From NCBI RefSeq assembly GCF_900496995.4, contig NC_044010.1, positions 3,224,001 through 3,288,000 of the forward strand: a stretch of DNA of 64,000 nucleotides, read 5' to 3'. A program made the position numbers and the translations under genes. How positions within the stretch are numbered: position 1 is the stretch's first letter; each line of letters begins with the position of its first letter. Positions 23,001-34,800 of the stretch are shown here, in pieces. Below the pieces are notes generated by a model that worked only from the letters and a program-made list of their open reading frames with translations, made no database searches and was not told the origin of the DNA. This stretch comes from Aquila chrysaetos chrysaetos. Taxonomy: Eukaryota; Chordata; Aves; Accipitriformes; Accipitridae.

Positions 23001-23616
23001 GAAGAGGTTTTACAAGTTTGAAAATAGAGTGGATGAATTAATTTGACATTTAAGAAGTCTGCAAATTCCCAGCCTGAGATTTCTTCCCTAATGGTTAGAA
23101 GAAATTGCCAAATTCTTTGGAAGTAGGTGCCCTGTGTCCTTTCATGTAGAGTGTGCCGTTTTGAATCGCCTACCAAATACAGTTTTACAGGAGTTGGGGT
23201 TTTTTTTGTGAAGAAAAGAAATTTCACATTTTCGTAGGTGTCCTGGTCCCTTCTCTTCCTCCAGTATCCCTTGTGCTTCCGAATTCAGTGCAGTGTCAAT
23301 TAAATCCTAATTTGAGGCATTTGCACCAGCTGCAACAACCTTGTAAGGTTTACGGGTTTCTCCGCACGGTGTCTCTCACGTCGTTGCTGTTCCCTCTGCC
23401 CTTACAGGTGTCTACTTTGACAGCTGCGTCAGACAAATCAAGTTCGTTGACTTCTGTGGGAAGTATCGCCTCCCGCTGATGCACTACCTGTGCTCCCCAG
23501 AGTGCTCCTCTCCCTGCAGCTCTGCCTCCCAGAGCTCCACTTCCCAGAGCGAGTCCGACTCTGAGGACGAAGCCAGCGTCGCTGCGCGTAGGATGCAGAA
23601 AGTCCTTCTGGGATAA
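10527..23616 (+). CDS. LRRC58: Leucine-rich repeat-containing protein 58, complete
   Basis: Exons 10527-11065, 20211-20339, 21661-21938 and 23408-23616 join into 385 codons (384 residues plus TAA), near the 371 residues I recall for human. The start ATG (G at -3, G at +4) opens an Ala/Pro/Glu N-terminus with an uninterrupted acidic tract at about residues 26-37. About residues 60-275 hold leucine-rich repeats: VLDVSG, TLLAKNNRLGGP, VLNLSGN, SLSLGGN, YLGGN, LVLCDNKIQSIPP, SLSLHNN and ELSLRGN. The C-terminus has Cys309, 314, 322, 332, 344, 348 and 352, suggesting a metal-binding or disulfide fold, then a Ser-rich acidic tail (SESDSEDEAS). The product is intracellular: no signal peptide or membrane segment is visible. 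From memory, recent work links LRRC58 to cullin-RING-dependent turnover of cysteine dioxygenase; I have not verified this. Identification is by near-identity of the LRR and C-terminal parts. Confidence 0.97.
11098..11120 (+). repeat. Poly-C run (23 nt)
   Basis: Twenty-three consecutive C starting 33 nt after the exon 1 donor of LRRC58. On the other strand it is a G-run with quadruplex potential. True length is uncertain in any assembly. Confidence 0.95.
13934..13954 (+). repeat. Poly-A run (21 nt)
   Basis: Twenty-one consecutive A in LRRC58 intron 1. I did not recognise a retro-inserted sequence directly upstream. Confidence 0.9.
20074..20091 (+). other. LRRC58: Candidate 18-nt microexon or decoy splice unit
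   Basis: Very long pyrimidine tract (20044-20070) with CAG at 20071-20073, then CAAATTATCTCATGCACA, then a near-perfect donor GTAAGT at 20092. Inclusion would add six codons, keep the LRRC58 frame (phase 2 in and out), introduce no stop, and fall between two leucine-rich repeats. It lies 119 nt upstream of the true exon 2. It may be a real microexon or a decoy; sequence alone cannot decide. Confidence 0.35.
20211..20339 (+). CDS. LRRC58: LRRC58 coding exon 2
   Basis: The acceptor is TTTTTCAG at 20203-20210 and the donor GTGAGT at 20340. Codes for LEFLYLGGNF through IQSIPPQLAQ, two leucine-rich repeats. The length of 129 nt is a multiple of three. Confidence 0.96.
20340..21660 (+). other. LRRC58: LRRC58 intron 2
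   Basis: GT-AG intron of 1.3 kb (GTGAGT ... ATCCTCAG). No repeat, RNA gene or extra exon recognised. Confidence 0.85.
21661..21938 (+). CDS. LRRC58: LRRC58 coding exon 3
   Basis: Codes for the last leucine-rich repeats (SLSLHNNLLTYLPREILNL, EELSLRGNPL) and the capping region up to NCPNPKCG. The acceptor is ATCCTCAG and the donor GTAAGT at 21939, a strong site. Confidence 0.97.
21939..23407 (+). other. LRRC58: LRRC58 intron 3
   Basis: GT-AG intron of 1.5 kb. AT-rich in its middle part (about 22450-22560). No repeat or RNA gene recognised. Confidence 0.85.
23408..23616 (+). CDS. LRRC58: LRRC58 terminal coding exon
   Basis: The acceptor is CTTACAG. Codes for GVYFDSCVRQIKFVDFCGKY, then LPLMHYLCSPECSSPC and the acidic Ser-rich tail ending MQKVLLG, then TAA. 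The near-invariant C-terminus is the part that identifies the gene most securely. Confidence 0.97.
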
Positions 23617-25310
23617 CGGGGAGCGAGAGGGGAAGACGGGAAGGAAAACGTATTTGAAAAGCAGTAATGGAACAGCGAAGCATGAGCCTCTGGCCTGAAG
23701 GGCTCACGAGAAACTGTCCTCAAGTCCATGTAAGGGGCAGAACATCTTAGCAAGCCTAGACTTGCTTGGTGCAGTGCTACTTAGGAGAACTAACTCGGTG
23801 GCATACTGCCTGTAGCGTGCCTGGGGTTGTTAGAAACATCTCCTGTCTGGGAGACGTCCCCCCTCCCTCGTACGGGCTGGGGAGGGGGATTTGTTCTCAC
23901 TGGCGGATTGAGAAGGGTTTTAATATATGACACTTCACTGGACTTCAGTCATCCTGCAGAGCAAAGGAGACTGTCCAGATCTTTTAACACTGTGGTAAAT
24001 CAGAAACAGGCTAATGATGCCATGTGAGTATGTATGGGCCCCAATGTTTTATATAGCGTTTTGATTCTTGGCTGTCTCCTTTGATTTCAGTTACAGATTT
24101 TACACCCATCCACTAGAAATGGGAGTTGTGTTGGGTTTTTTTTGTTCAGGAGTAGATTTTTTCCAAACTTTGGTTATTCTTTCTTTGCCTAGAGGCGTAG
24201 GGTCTCTGTGCTGTTACAGATGTTACAGCCATCATAGAACTGAGCCACCTTTTTTCTCCCTTGTTATACCAAGCTGCTCTTAGTGTTTCCTCCTAACTGT
24301 AGTCATTATTTTTCCTTGCTGTGCCTCTTCCCATTACACCTGGAGCGTTGCTGTCTTTATGGTGCCTTCAGAAAACAGATGAGTTGTGCTATTGAGACTT
24401 GGTATTACTTCAGACTTGTGGCCGTACATGCTGGTGCAAGGGACCAGATGCGATGCTCTGTATCATGTTTTTGAGTCAGCTTACTGAAGCATAACTGCTT
24501 TTATATCTGTGAATTGCAGGAAAGGTCTTGATTGACATTTCTAACCAGCCATGTCCCCCTGCTGCAGGTAGCTCTGCTATGCTTAGTACAGAGTTACTTT
24601 CCGTCTTTAAGGTCATCTGCTTAAATTAGGCAGCAGCTTAATGAATTGGAAGTACTGAGAGAAGTGCCGTGGAGAATGTTTTGTTGTTTTTTTTTTTCCT
24701 TATTCATAACATGAGAGGAAAAGCCAGTAGGGAGGCTAAGGTGTGTTGTCCAAGCATCTTGCATGAGGTGGTTTTGAAACCTCTTCCTTATTTATTTGTT
24801 TGCATTTGCTCTTGTTAGAATAGCTTTGGCAGTCTGTTGGATTGTTCAAATAACACATTCAGTTATCTTAAACTATGTTTAAAGGAAAGCTGCAGAAAAT
24901 AGCTCAGATTTTCTAAGTATCAAATAGCTTATAAAAATTAGTATTATGAATTGGCAGGTTTCTATAAATCTACTTTATGGGGCTGTTGTCTGTTTTGCTC
25001 AGTGAGAGCTGCCCCTTTATTAATATTTCATGGCAGACAGTCCTTTTGATGCAGTTTCAGCTAGAGCAAATCCAACTGTGCCTTCGAATGCATGACCAGA
25101 GCAAATACATTGTGTTAAGAAGATGAATGAACAAGAAAAACTTTTCTTAACCCACTTTGGTCCTAAGGGGGAAATTAAAAACCTGTGCTCCTCTCCTGCA
25201 TCCATAAAACGCAGGTACCTGTTTGAATATCTTATGGCAGCTCTGTGTTAATGGTCCTGTTTAATTATATTTGACACTTTATGTATTAAAGCACTTTGAT
25301 AATTCCACTC
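23617..25310 (+). other. LRRC58: LRRC58 3' UTR (proximal form, inferred)
   Basis: AT-rich tract without coding signs running from the stop to an ATTAAA at 25285-25290. A longer form could reach about 27.82 kb, where another ATTAAA sits. The choice cannot be settled from sequence. Confidence 0.55.
25285..25290 (+). terminator. LRRC58: LRRC58 poly(A) signal candidate (ATTAAA)
   Basis: ATTAAA 1.67 kb after the stop, followed by T-rich sequence (18 T at 25331-25348). It is the best nearby hexamer; no AATAAA precedes it in the UTR. Confidence 0.45.
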
Positions 25311-25330
25311 TTTGTAACTAACTTTAGTGA

Positions 25331-25348
25331 TTTTTTTTTTTTTTTTTT
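25331..25348 (+). repeat. Poly-T run (18 nt)
   Basis: Eighteen consecutive T shortly after the proximal LRRC58 poly(A) candidate. It could act as a downstream U-rich element or be a poly-A tract on the other strand; no retrocopy was recognised. Confidence 0.9.
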
Positions 25349-27795
25349 AAATTAGACTACATTATTTCCTTTAATGTGACCTGAAGAACGAGGTCTGTGA
25401 AACTTTGTACATTCCAGTCTGTCTTGGTGTGCAGGTTGAACTTCTTGCCTTGCATTTCCTTGACAGCACTGCTCATTTCCCCAGTTTCCTTTGGAGAGAA
25501 CTGGAATTTGAAAGAAATTATCTGGTTGTAAAATAGCACCCCGTCCAGTATTAATCATTGCAACTTAGTCTGAAGATTCCACATACGCACAGATCCACAA
25601 GGAACTAAATTGCACGTGCTCTGTGCCTTTCCCAATAATTTTTTTTAAAGTATATTTTTAAGACACAATAAGGTATATGTGCAAAGCAACTGGATGTCAC
25701 TTTAGCAAATTCTGTGAGGTTTGCTTGGGAAAGAAGAACCTACAGATTTTGAGAGAAACCAACTGCATGCTGTTATTTAAATTGGGATCAGTGAGTGGCC
25801 TGTGTTTTGTTCTTCATCTCCTCTTTCAGATGCTTCTTCCTGTCCCAAGTGAATATCATCACACCAGTGCTGAAGGACAGTAAACTGATTGCAGAGTCAC
25901 CATTTTAAATTGGCTGCTAGTGTAACAGTAGTGAGCAACTGAGTGATCTAGAGCTTGACTCTTCTGCCAGTGTAAGTGAGCCACACGAGTTGAGATCTCA
26001 AGATCTTTTGAGCTCAGGGCCATGAGGTACCACCTTCCTTTCTTCTCTTTAGCAGCAGCTGTCTTGAAGTCATGCATTTTTTCACTTCACAAAGTTAGAT
26101 TTCACCACAGTTCCTGTTTGCACAGTAGCACCTCTGTGTGTGACGGGTTAAGACCACTGGTGGCTGGTTCTAATTTAGCTCGATCTTAACTGCATTTTCT
26201 TTCCTAAGTGAAAATGCATCCCATTTCTGCCCCCATTTTAATAGGGCCAATAGGCTAACCTTTTTTCACAGCTTCTTCCTGGTAGCCAGATCAAAACTTG
26301 ACAGCTTATGCAGTTGATATCTCTGTGCATTTTTTAGACTTGATAAATTGTCTTATCTCTTAAAAATTTATATATATTCCTGAATATAGCTACCAGTTTT
26401 TCTTTTTTGCTGCTGGGCTTTAAAGTGCAATTCAAGTAAGTCAGAATTTAAAACTATCAAGGACTTGTAAGAAAAACAAATGGTGGGTTGGCTGTGGATT
26501 TGAGAGGACTAGGGATGCAGGTTTGTACTGTAGTGTCTAATGTACTGAGCGGGAGTCAAGTTTTTCCAGCAGTTGTTAGCCCCCTAAAGACTGGAAAATG
26601 TACTTGGCAATGAAATAGGTAAGACAAAACTTGAAGCTACACTGTTGGATGGTTCCTACCATCCCCTTCTCAGGGGCCCTGAGAAGTAGACAGTGGTTTT
26701 GCCAGCATTATAGCTCTTTTTGTCAGTTTTAAACAGTGGATTTCAGTTCCTACAGATGCTTCTGTGAGTGAAGTCTTCAGTCAGTGTTTTGGTATCAGTC
26801 CCCTTGTTGCTACAGCAGCCCAGCACGTCCGGCTTTTGAAACCGTTCTTGAGCTGAGACACGAGAGTGTGAAGCAAAGTTGCTCATTCCTTCTTCCCCGC
26901 GGGGCCCGGGGCCCTGCCTGCATTCATCCTCTGCCCCGCCGTCTCTCTGCCAAGGGGAGCTGCTGGTGCGTTTCTGAATGCAGGTACTGAATGTGAACAG
27001 TGGGGTCGTGTTAAAAAGAAGCAAAATATCAATTTGACTGGAAGCAACTCACACAGTTGCCAATTCTTTTATGTTTCCCTTTCTTTAATAAGAGGTGAGA
27101 CTTGAGGAAGTCAGTAATGAATATTTAAACATACTCTGGAGTCGCCAGATGCAGTTTTTCAGGGGCTTCTGTCCTGGTCATTTTAAGTCTTTGAAATCTT
27201 GTGTTGAATTATAATGGGAGTGGGGGGGAGGGAGAGGAGAACCAGCTCCTTTTTGTTCCTTACTCTTGTTGGCAATAATGAATGGAAGGAATTTAATCCA
27301 ATGAAAGTAATGAAACTTAATCCCTGCAATGTGTCTTTGTTACCCAGTTCAAAGAACTATTTTAACGCATCTTATTCACACGATGCCCTCCCTTCCCAAC
27401 TGAAGATACTTCAAATAGACTACTTCAGAATGCACACTAATACAGCAGTAACTCTATCTTGGAAACCTTTCTATTGATTATTTCATCTGCCTGCCTGACT
27501 AGAGGATTGATCTTTTACTGACCTGAACATTAAGGGTAGAAAGGGTTCTCATCCAGCCCTCTTGCTGAATTTTTATCATGAGCATTTGTTTTAGGAAAAG
27601 TGCCTTATGTTTCTAAAAGTGTATTTTGCTAGAAATGTATGAATGTAGAATATCTCTAACAGTATTTCATTATGAGCTGTAAAACAAATTGTAAACACTA
27701 AACCAAAAATGTTATTTCTACAGTTGTCTGTCCATTATTTGCCGGCATCTCGATTCTGGTATTGCTGCAGGCAAAACCCTTGCAGAATTGTAAAC

Positions 27796-27801
27796 ATTAA
27801 A
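27796..27801 (+). terminator. LRRC58: Distal LRRC58 poly(A) signal candidate (ATTAAA)
   Basis: ATTAAA about 4.2 kb after the stop, followed by GT-rich sequence (tgtgctgtgt around 27842-27851). It would define a long 3' UTR isoform. Confidence 0.35.
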
Positions 27802-28570
27802 AATGGGGCTATACATGGTCGGGGAACAGATGAGATTTGACCTGTGCTGTGTAAAACCAAGAGTAGGTGAGACTTCCCAAGGGACTGCTGAAACTCCTGG
27901 CTTTTGGGGCCCACTTGTGACAAACCAGTGTGTGTTACAGACCAGACCCTCTTTTGCTTCTGGTATAGGGTTGCAGAAATCTGCTCCACGGTTTAAAGGT
28001 AGAAGTAACTCACTGGCAAGATAAATAGACAAACAAGAGAAGGCGGTGTCATGGTGGAGTTTTCCAGTAATATGAAACAACAGTTCTAAACTACTTGAAT
28101 TGTTTCTCTCTTAATATGCTAACCTTGAAACCTGTAAATGACTTTCTGAATGTTAATTTTCTGATCATGTTAACTGGCTAATGTGTTCCCATTTCTTGTG
28201 TAATCCCATGTTTCCTCCTACATCCTGAAGAGTTTTTGTGATCTATTGCCAAAATGTTTCAGATCCTGCCGTGCAATTACCAGTTGTCAGTGCAGAAATG
28301 TGGTGTATTGGAAAATTGGACAGTGGGAAACAAGAATTACTCGATATTAACTTCAGCGGGAACTATTTCAGAGATGGTTCAACTTCATGTGTAATGAAAA
28401 ACCTCTCCAATTATGCAGCAGCCCCATTTCAAATAACATAAAATACCGAGGAATAAGTGACCTTGCCTGTAACAGCCAGGCTGAGAATGTTCCTGCCTCT
28501 TTTTGTTAACTAATTTAAAGATACCCTTTTCTGTGGCTTCTTAATACCTTTCTTATATTCGGAAACAAAA

Positions 28571-28825
28571 TCATAGAAGTGCTGGTTCAAAGGAACCTCT
28601 GGTGGTCTCTAGGCCAGCCTCTTGATTTAAGCAGGACTATTGCCAGCACTAGTTGAGGTCAATGTGGGTTTGTCTAGCTGACTCCTAGAAACTTCCAAGG
28701 ACGAAGAGTCCCCAGTCTCTCTGCCTCTCGTGCTGTAATTTCCTCCTGGTGCAGAAGTCTCTCCAAATGTCCAACTTCTTCCTGACATTAGTTGCCTGTC
28801 TTCTAACCTCAAGGAGCAAATCTTG
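28571..28825 (-). mobile_element. CR1 LINE 3' end, antisense
   Basis: Begins with 'tcatagaa', the reverse complement of the CR1 3' octamer repeat. It continues with the antisense CR1 order: 'ggaacctctggtggtctcta', then 'gtttgtctagctgactc', then 'aaacttccaaggacgaagag', then 'cctcctggtgcagaagtc' and 'caaatgtccaacttcttcc'. It is diverged, 5'-truncated and without coding capacity. Confidence 0.75.
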
Positions 28826-31800
28826 GCTTTCAAACTTTCTTCTCTGCTTTTAGCACTAATGCAATGAGAAGAGTGTAAATGAAACGTGAGTTATGTAGAT
28901 GCCTGAAGCAGATGCTCAGAATGTCAAACTGACATTTTAGGCTTATGCAGAATTGCACAGATCTAAAAGGGAGCATAATGTTGACGGTTTGGAAGTGCTC
29001 TTCATGAAGTAGAGCTATATGTTTCCTACTCAGATGGGCTGCCTTAGGTGATCAAGACAGCTAGAGCTGAATGTATGCACCTTTTCCTCTGCACTAAGGT
29101 TGTGAGTTGCAGTTGCCAACCATTGAAAGAAATTTATTGGAAGAAAGTTAGTCCTAGTGCTGCCTTGAAGAAGGCCAGGGCCATCTGCACCCTTAGTCAG
29201 AGTCTGGAGATGACATACCGTGTCCGAGTGTCTCTTCCCTTTCCCATAGCCACTGCTCTACAGTGACTTCTCAGAGGCAGATTGAGAGCATGTGTTCTTG
29301 TACTACAGCTTGCTGCGGTCTCCTCTCTCACCAGTCAGCACAGTGGAGAGTTTTGACAAGGAGGTTTAACGGCAGCCAGGGTCCTTTTAGGATGGAGGGA
29401 AAGGTAATCCATAGCAGAGCCCAAGTCCTGATTCCAGCCGGTCTTTTGTGGCAAGGTGACACCAGCTCATCTGGTGTCAGTTCAAGAACTGGTCACCCAG
29501 GGAACACCCAGGACCCTTCTCTTTGTCCTGGCCTGGGACTTACTGGTGGCAGCTCAAAGCTTGCTATCAGACTGGCAAAGGATTAACGTATCTTCAGAGT
29601 GTTGTCCGAACGCCCTGTCTGTAACCCCTTCTTGACTCTGGAAAAAGCAGGACCTGAAGTCAGTACTGATTAGCAAGTTGTAAGTTTATCCTAAATATTA
29701 CACTTTGATCAGAGTGTCAAAGCCCCGCAAGGCTGGCCGCCGTTTACACGTCTCTGAAGATCGTTGCTGGTGTGTTGGCAAATGAATGATTTCACTAAGC
29801 TGCATCATTGCTTGTGTAAGGGAACGTGACACATCAGGAGTATGACAAGGTCCTTGCCTGTGCTGTGACACGGATGCTGATGAACTGGTGAGTTGGGAGG
29901 GCAAACAAACCCTTCATCTGGATGATAGCGTGGGTGGGGGCAGGGGGTCACAAGCTGAAGCCCAGCAGGTCGGCATGTCACCCTTTAGATCAGCAAGGAC
30001 ACAAACATCTACTGCTGGTGAAAGGACCTGTATGAAAGGCGAAGGATTGTTTTGTTTGGGGGTTGTCCCTGGAAGAGTACATTTCAGCTTTAGGGCTTTG
30101 AAAATGGATAGGAAAAGAAAATGCCATTGTGGAAAAATGTTTTTCCATAATTCCTGGGGGTCCTGGCATCCATAACAAAAATGACTTTATAACAAACATG
30201 CATAATACTGAGCAAACGTTGTCCTTGGTGCCAGACGATGTTATGTGGTTACTCTCCAAAGCCTTACTTTGCAAATGCTGTGTTATTAACTCTGGGGAGG
30301 GCGGCCCCGTTGTTCCTCAGCAAGAAGAGCCACCTGGTTGGCGTAGGTGACTTAACGGATTCTGCTTGTGAGCAGGATGACACCGAACAAGTTTTCCCCA
30401 AGCTGGCAGCTCATGGGAATGGGAGGAGTGTGGATTCAGAGCTGGACGCTAGAAGTAGGAGACCTTACATTTCCCTTAATAGCCCTCTGCTTCAAACACG
30501 CCGGGTATTTTGGGGTGGGATGGGAGAAGTTTGGCCTTTGGAGAACGTCCTCTCCATCAGGTAAATGGGTCACTGCAACTCTCACCTCCTTGGCGGAGGA
30601 TCCCTCCGAGGTGCTCAGGGCAGTACTTTGTATCTCCGTGTATTCCCCTGCTCTCGGTCGGAGGGCCCGTGGGGCTCCCCGAACTCAACCCCCTGCCCGT
30701 AAAACCTCCCCGCAGGCAGAGGGGGCTGGCGAAACCACTGGCTGAACCCGGCGCTTTGTTTCTGTTGCGCGTAGCACCGCTGAAAAGGACTCGCTGGAAG
30801 ATTTTAAAACATCCCTTGCACTTATAAAACCAAATACCCTTTATAATCTAAATCAGACCAGAGTGGTTTGCAGCAGTGGTTTTTATCTTCAAATAAACAC
30901 TGCAATGTGTTTTCCAAAGTTGGGTTCCCTAGTTAATCTCTTCAGATATTTGGACTTAAATTGCATCTTTTTGTTTGTTTTTCTTTCTTTCTTTAAAGCA
31001 GTCGCGAGTCTTCTACTGAGAGATGTAATCATAAAAGGCCTCGCAAAAAAACCCCGTGTGACTGGGCTCGTCGAAACACGTTTTGAAACGGTCCAGGAAT
31101 GTCTGAAACTTTATGTTGGTCTTTCACAACTTACAACCCCATCCGGCTGCCTTGCGCTTTGAAAACCTGTTCAGAGATGACCCTTTGCCATGGTTTGTAG
31201 GGGAAAACCCACCTGGCCATGGCTCGTCCCTGGTCCCAAGCACGGCTCTCCAAGCATCCTGCCTAGAAATACTTCGTAGCGCTTTTAGGAAAGCAAATTT
31301 TGTTTGGTGCATATGTGGAGGGGAGAAGCATGGCCTTAGGAAGCAAAAACTTTCCTTGATCGAACGCTGCCAGCTGGCATACTCCGGGCTTGTCACGGCA
31401 GCGGGTTATTTTCATCCCTGCGCTCTGAGGTCCCTATGACCGTGGGCCACAAGGAAGAAAACTGCTGTAGAGCATGTACAGGAGCATCTCGTTTGCTTCT
31501 CCATCTTTTGATAAAGGGCTGTGGGCACCTTACCCTATTCATGTGGAGTTTAAAAGTATGCGTCTGCTCTGGTTTATTGCTCTAAATTTGGCCTGCATTA
31601 ACAGTGGCTGGCAAAAGACTTGATGGGGTGTATTCCTGCTCCTGTGTTCCCCACTTCAAGCAGGGGATTGTGGCTAGTGAATTCCCCCCAGGAAAGAGGG
31701 CAAAGGCAGGCAGGGCGTCTCCCGGGACCGGCGTGTTCCCGCGGCAAGGAGGAGCCTGAGCTTGTGCTTGTTTACCTGCACCAGTTGCATGTAAATGCCC

Positions 31801-34800
31801 CTATGTATGCAATGCCGTTTGCTTAGAAGGGGATTAGCAGGGTTTGTCTTCCATCAACGGCATGGAAAAACGCATGTGCAAGGGGAGCGGGAATTACTGT
31901 AATTACTGCTGACGGAGTGGGTGGCTGTCCCAAAAACAAGCTCTCCTGAGAGCTGGACAGGCTGCTAGCGAGGATGTTAAAAGCGCGCATCCCGAGGTGG
32001 TCTGGGGGAGGCACAGCCCTGGCCGAGCGGTTGCACCCGAAAACAAGAGAGGCTCGTGTGGGGTGCGTCCTAGGGCTTAGGAAATGGCAGGTGCCTTTGC
32101 CATTACGCGGTTGAGCTTTTGCATCCAAAAGGTCGTTTCTCTTGAAGAAAGAGGTTCCCCAGCTGCTGCATCCTTCTGCTCTGGGTTGTCCCACAGTCAC
32201 AGATCTGCCCCTCCAAGGTGACTGCCTTTGGTAAATGTATTGAAAATGGGTGGCAAAAGCGTCACTGCTGTGTCACGCTACCGCTTACCTAAGTTTTGTG
32301 GGGGTTCCTCTTACCGTTGAAGGAACATAAACCCCAGGATAATTCCTCAAACCCGATACCAGCTTCCGAACCAAGGGTCTCCCAACAGAGAACACCTTCC
32401 AACATCCTTTGTGGTCTCCTGGCAAAAGGACGATGCAAAGCGGTGATCTGTGCCATTCATCACGGGGTCTGAAGGTGGCTTCTGTAACAGGTAAGTAAAG
32501 AGGGAACGTCCTCTTTAACGGGAATTTCTCAGCTCCTCTTCAGACAAGCGGTAGCTTTTCAACAAATTTATGGAATATTCCTTCTATACCATCCCATCAC
32601 AAGTGTCTAGTGAGGGTAAGTCTCACCTGATACTTTTTTTAAACCATCATAGTGTTGTCCCCAGCTTTCTGAGGACAAAGGTGAAGCCTAATGATGTTTT
32701 GACGTGACAAAATGAGGCGTATCTGCTCTGGTCTGACATTACTTAAATAGCAAGGGTGGTGTGATAACAGGGCCTGTGGATAGAGGCAGAACATACCTCA
32801 TTGTGTGTAAAGGTAGCAGATGTTGCTTTTTCCATGGATAGGGATGTAGCAAGTTAGAAATACAGAAATATGCTTCACAAATATGTATTTGACATTGATC
32901 ATATTAATGCACCAACAGATGAATCCTCCAGTAATACCTGGGATGATGAGGAGGTTCATGGTTATCATGACCCAGCAAATCCTTAAGATGATGGCTGGTT
33001 CGTCACCAATGGAAAAACTTTTCATCCTTCCAAAAACTCTCCAGACAATTGTAGCAGTTTTAGTCCTGGTCCAGGCAACCCCGAGGAGGCGACCATGGGT
33101 CCCCGGTAACTTTATTCATGCAGTGCACTAATTCCTGAAGTCCAGAGTAATAGCCTGGCAACAGAAAGGCTGAAATGGCATCTGAGAAGTGTGCCAGTCA
33201 TCTTTTGCTACTGCTCCAGGTGCCAGGATAATGTATTTTCCTAAGCTTACTTCCCAGAAACCTGGTACACCCTTGGGTTTAACCAGCCATTGCAGAAGCT
33301 GAGTTGGTGTTTTATGAGAAGACGTCAATGCTGGCACTCCTGGTTAGAGTGATAAAAAATATCCTCTGTTGCCCATGTTTTCTCCTCATCATTACGGGCC
33401 TGAACATCCCAGATCCAAGAGGTTTCCATCTGAACGTTGAATTTTACATGACAGCCCAACCATTTCAGCAAAGACTTTCTCTGCTCCTCTCCCCTTTCCT
33501 GTTACAGAAACAACCCTTTCAAACTTGAAAGTCCTGTTGCTTTTGTCATGAACTTTTTTCGTAATTCTCCAGGGTGAAAAAAGCTGACAAATGTCTTGTC
33601 TTCATGGTCTTTTATTCAGTAATAAGTGTCTTCTCTGTGCAAATTTCATTGGTAAACATCTAGTCATAAGGCTTTTCAAAGGCATCCCTCTTTTTTTTGT
33701 TTTTTTTTTTTAAGAAAAAAAAGGTGTGTTTCTCTTATTTTTAAAGCAGCCCATGATGAATGGCTTTCAAAACCTTCAGAGAGACTGAGGAGTTCACAAT
33801 GTCAGAGCTGGTGCCTGTTGCTCTGTGAAGTCTGTGATTATAACACTTTTAAATGACAACAAGCAAAAACCGTTGCGAGTTGTAAAATATTTTCCCATCT
33901 CAGTTTTTAAATGTTGGGGTAAAGCAATCTGCAGTCACTGCTTTGAGTTTCTTAGTGGCAACAAAGCAGTGAGCTTATTTATCAATGTGCTTCAAAGCTT
34001 AGTTAAAAATTCTGTATAAGAGATCTGTGATTTTTGAGGTAGACGTCCTTGACTCAAAATAACTTTAAAGGCCATGGAAAATCTGTCATATGACTTGTAT
34101 TTTAGGTGTAAAATGTAGGCATATTTAGATCAGTGCCCAGCAAGGATAAGACGTACTCAAGCGGTTGTTACATCAGGTGTTGCACATCCACAGAAAGCTG
34201 CTGCAAAGCCGCATTTGAAACAATAGTTCTGCTTTTAAAATTTGGGTTTGAGCCAGCTTTTACAAAGAGTAAGAAACAATTGTTTCCTTGTATGCTAGGC
34301 TTGCGTGTGCCTTGTTGTTTCTTGGTCATCACGCCTCCTCCCGTTCGTGCTCCACTGTCTCTGTCCGTCGGCTGACGAACTCCTGGCTCACAGCAACGCC
34401 CATCTTGAAGTACGTACCTTAAAACGGGCAGTGTTTAATGTTCTTCAGCCACTGGTACTTGAGTCCTAAACCTATTCTTTCTGCTGAATGTGCTTGTCCT
34501 CCCCACGGTGTAAGTTTGTTGTCCAACATCTTGTGTTGATGCCATAAATGAATATTATATCCTGGGCATGGAGGAACTCTATCCACAGCAACCCTCCCTT
34601 CAGCTGCTTTTCCCTCTCCATGCTACTCGCCACCTCTGCACTTGCTGCTCTTTGGACATACTGGTCTTCTCCTGACTTGGCAGATTTCTTAGAGATATTT
34701 GCTGCCAGGGGCATGTGTCAGTTCCTTCAGAGATACTAGTCCTCTTTTTACCTTCCCACCTGCCCCGGTTCCTTCCCTGAACTCAAGTTTACTAAGTTGT

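Larger units (their letters stand above)
25311..28570. other. Downstream of LRRC58, no gene recognised
   Basis: AT-rich unique sequence, either intergenic or the distal LRRC58 3' UTR (see the ATTAAA at 27796). There is a short GC-rich patch around 26895-26945. No repeat or gene recognised. Confidence 0.65.
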
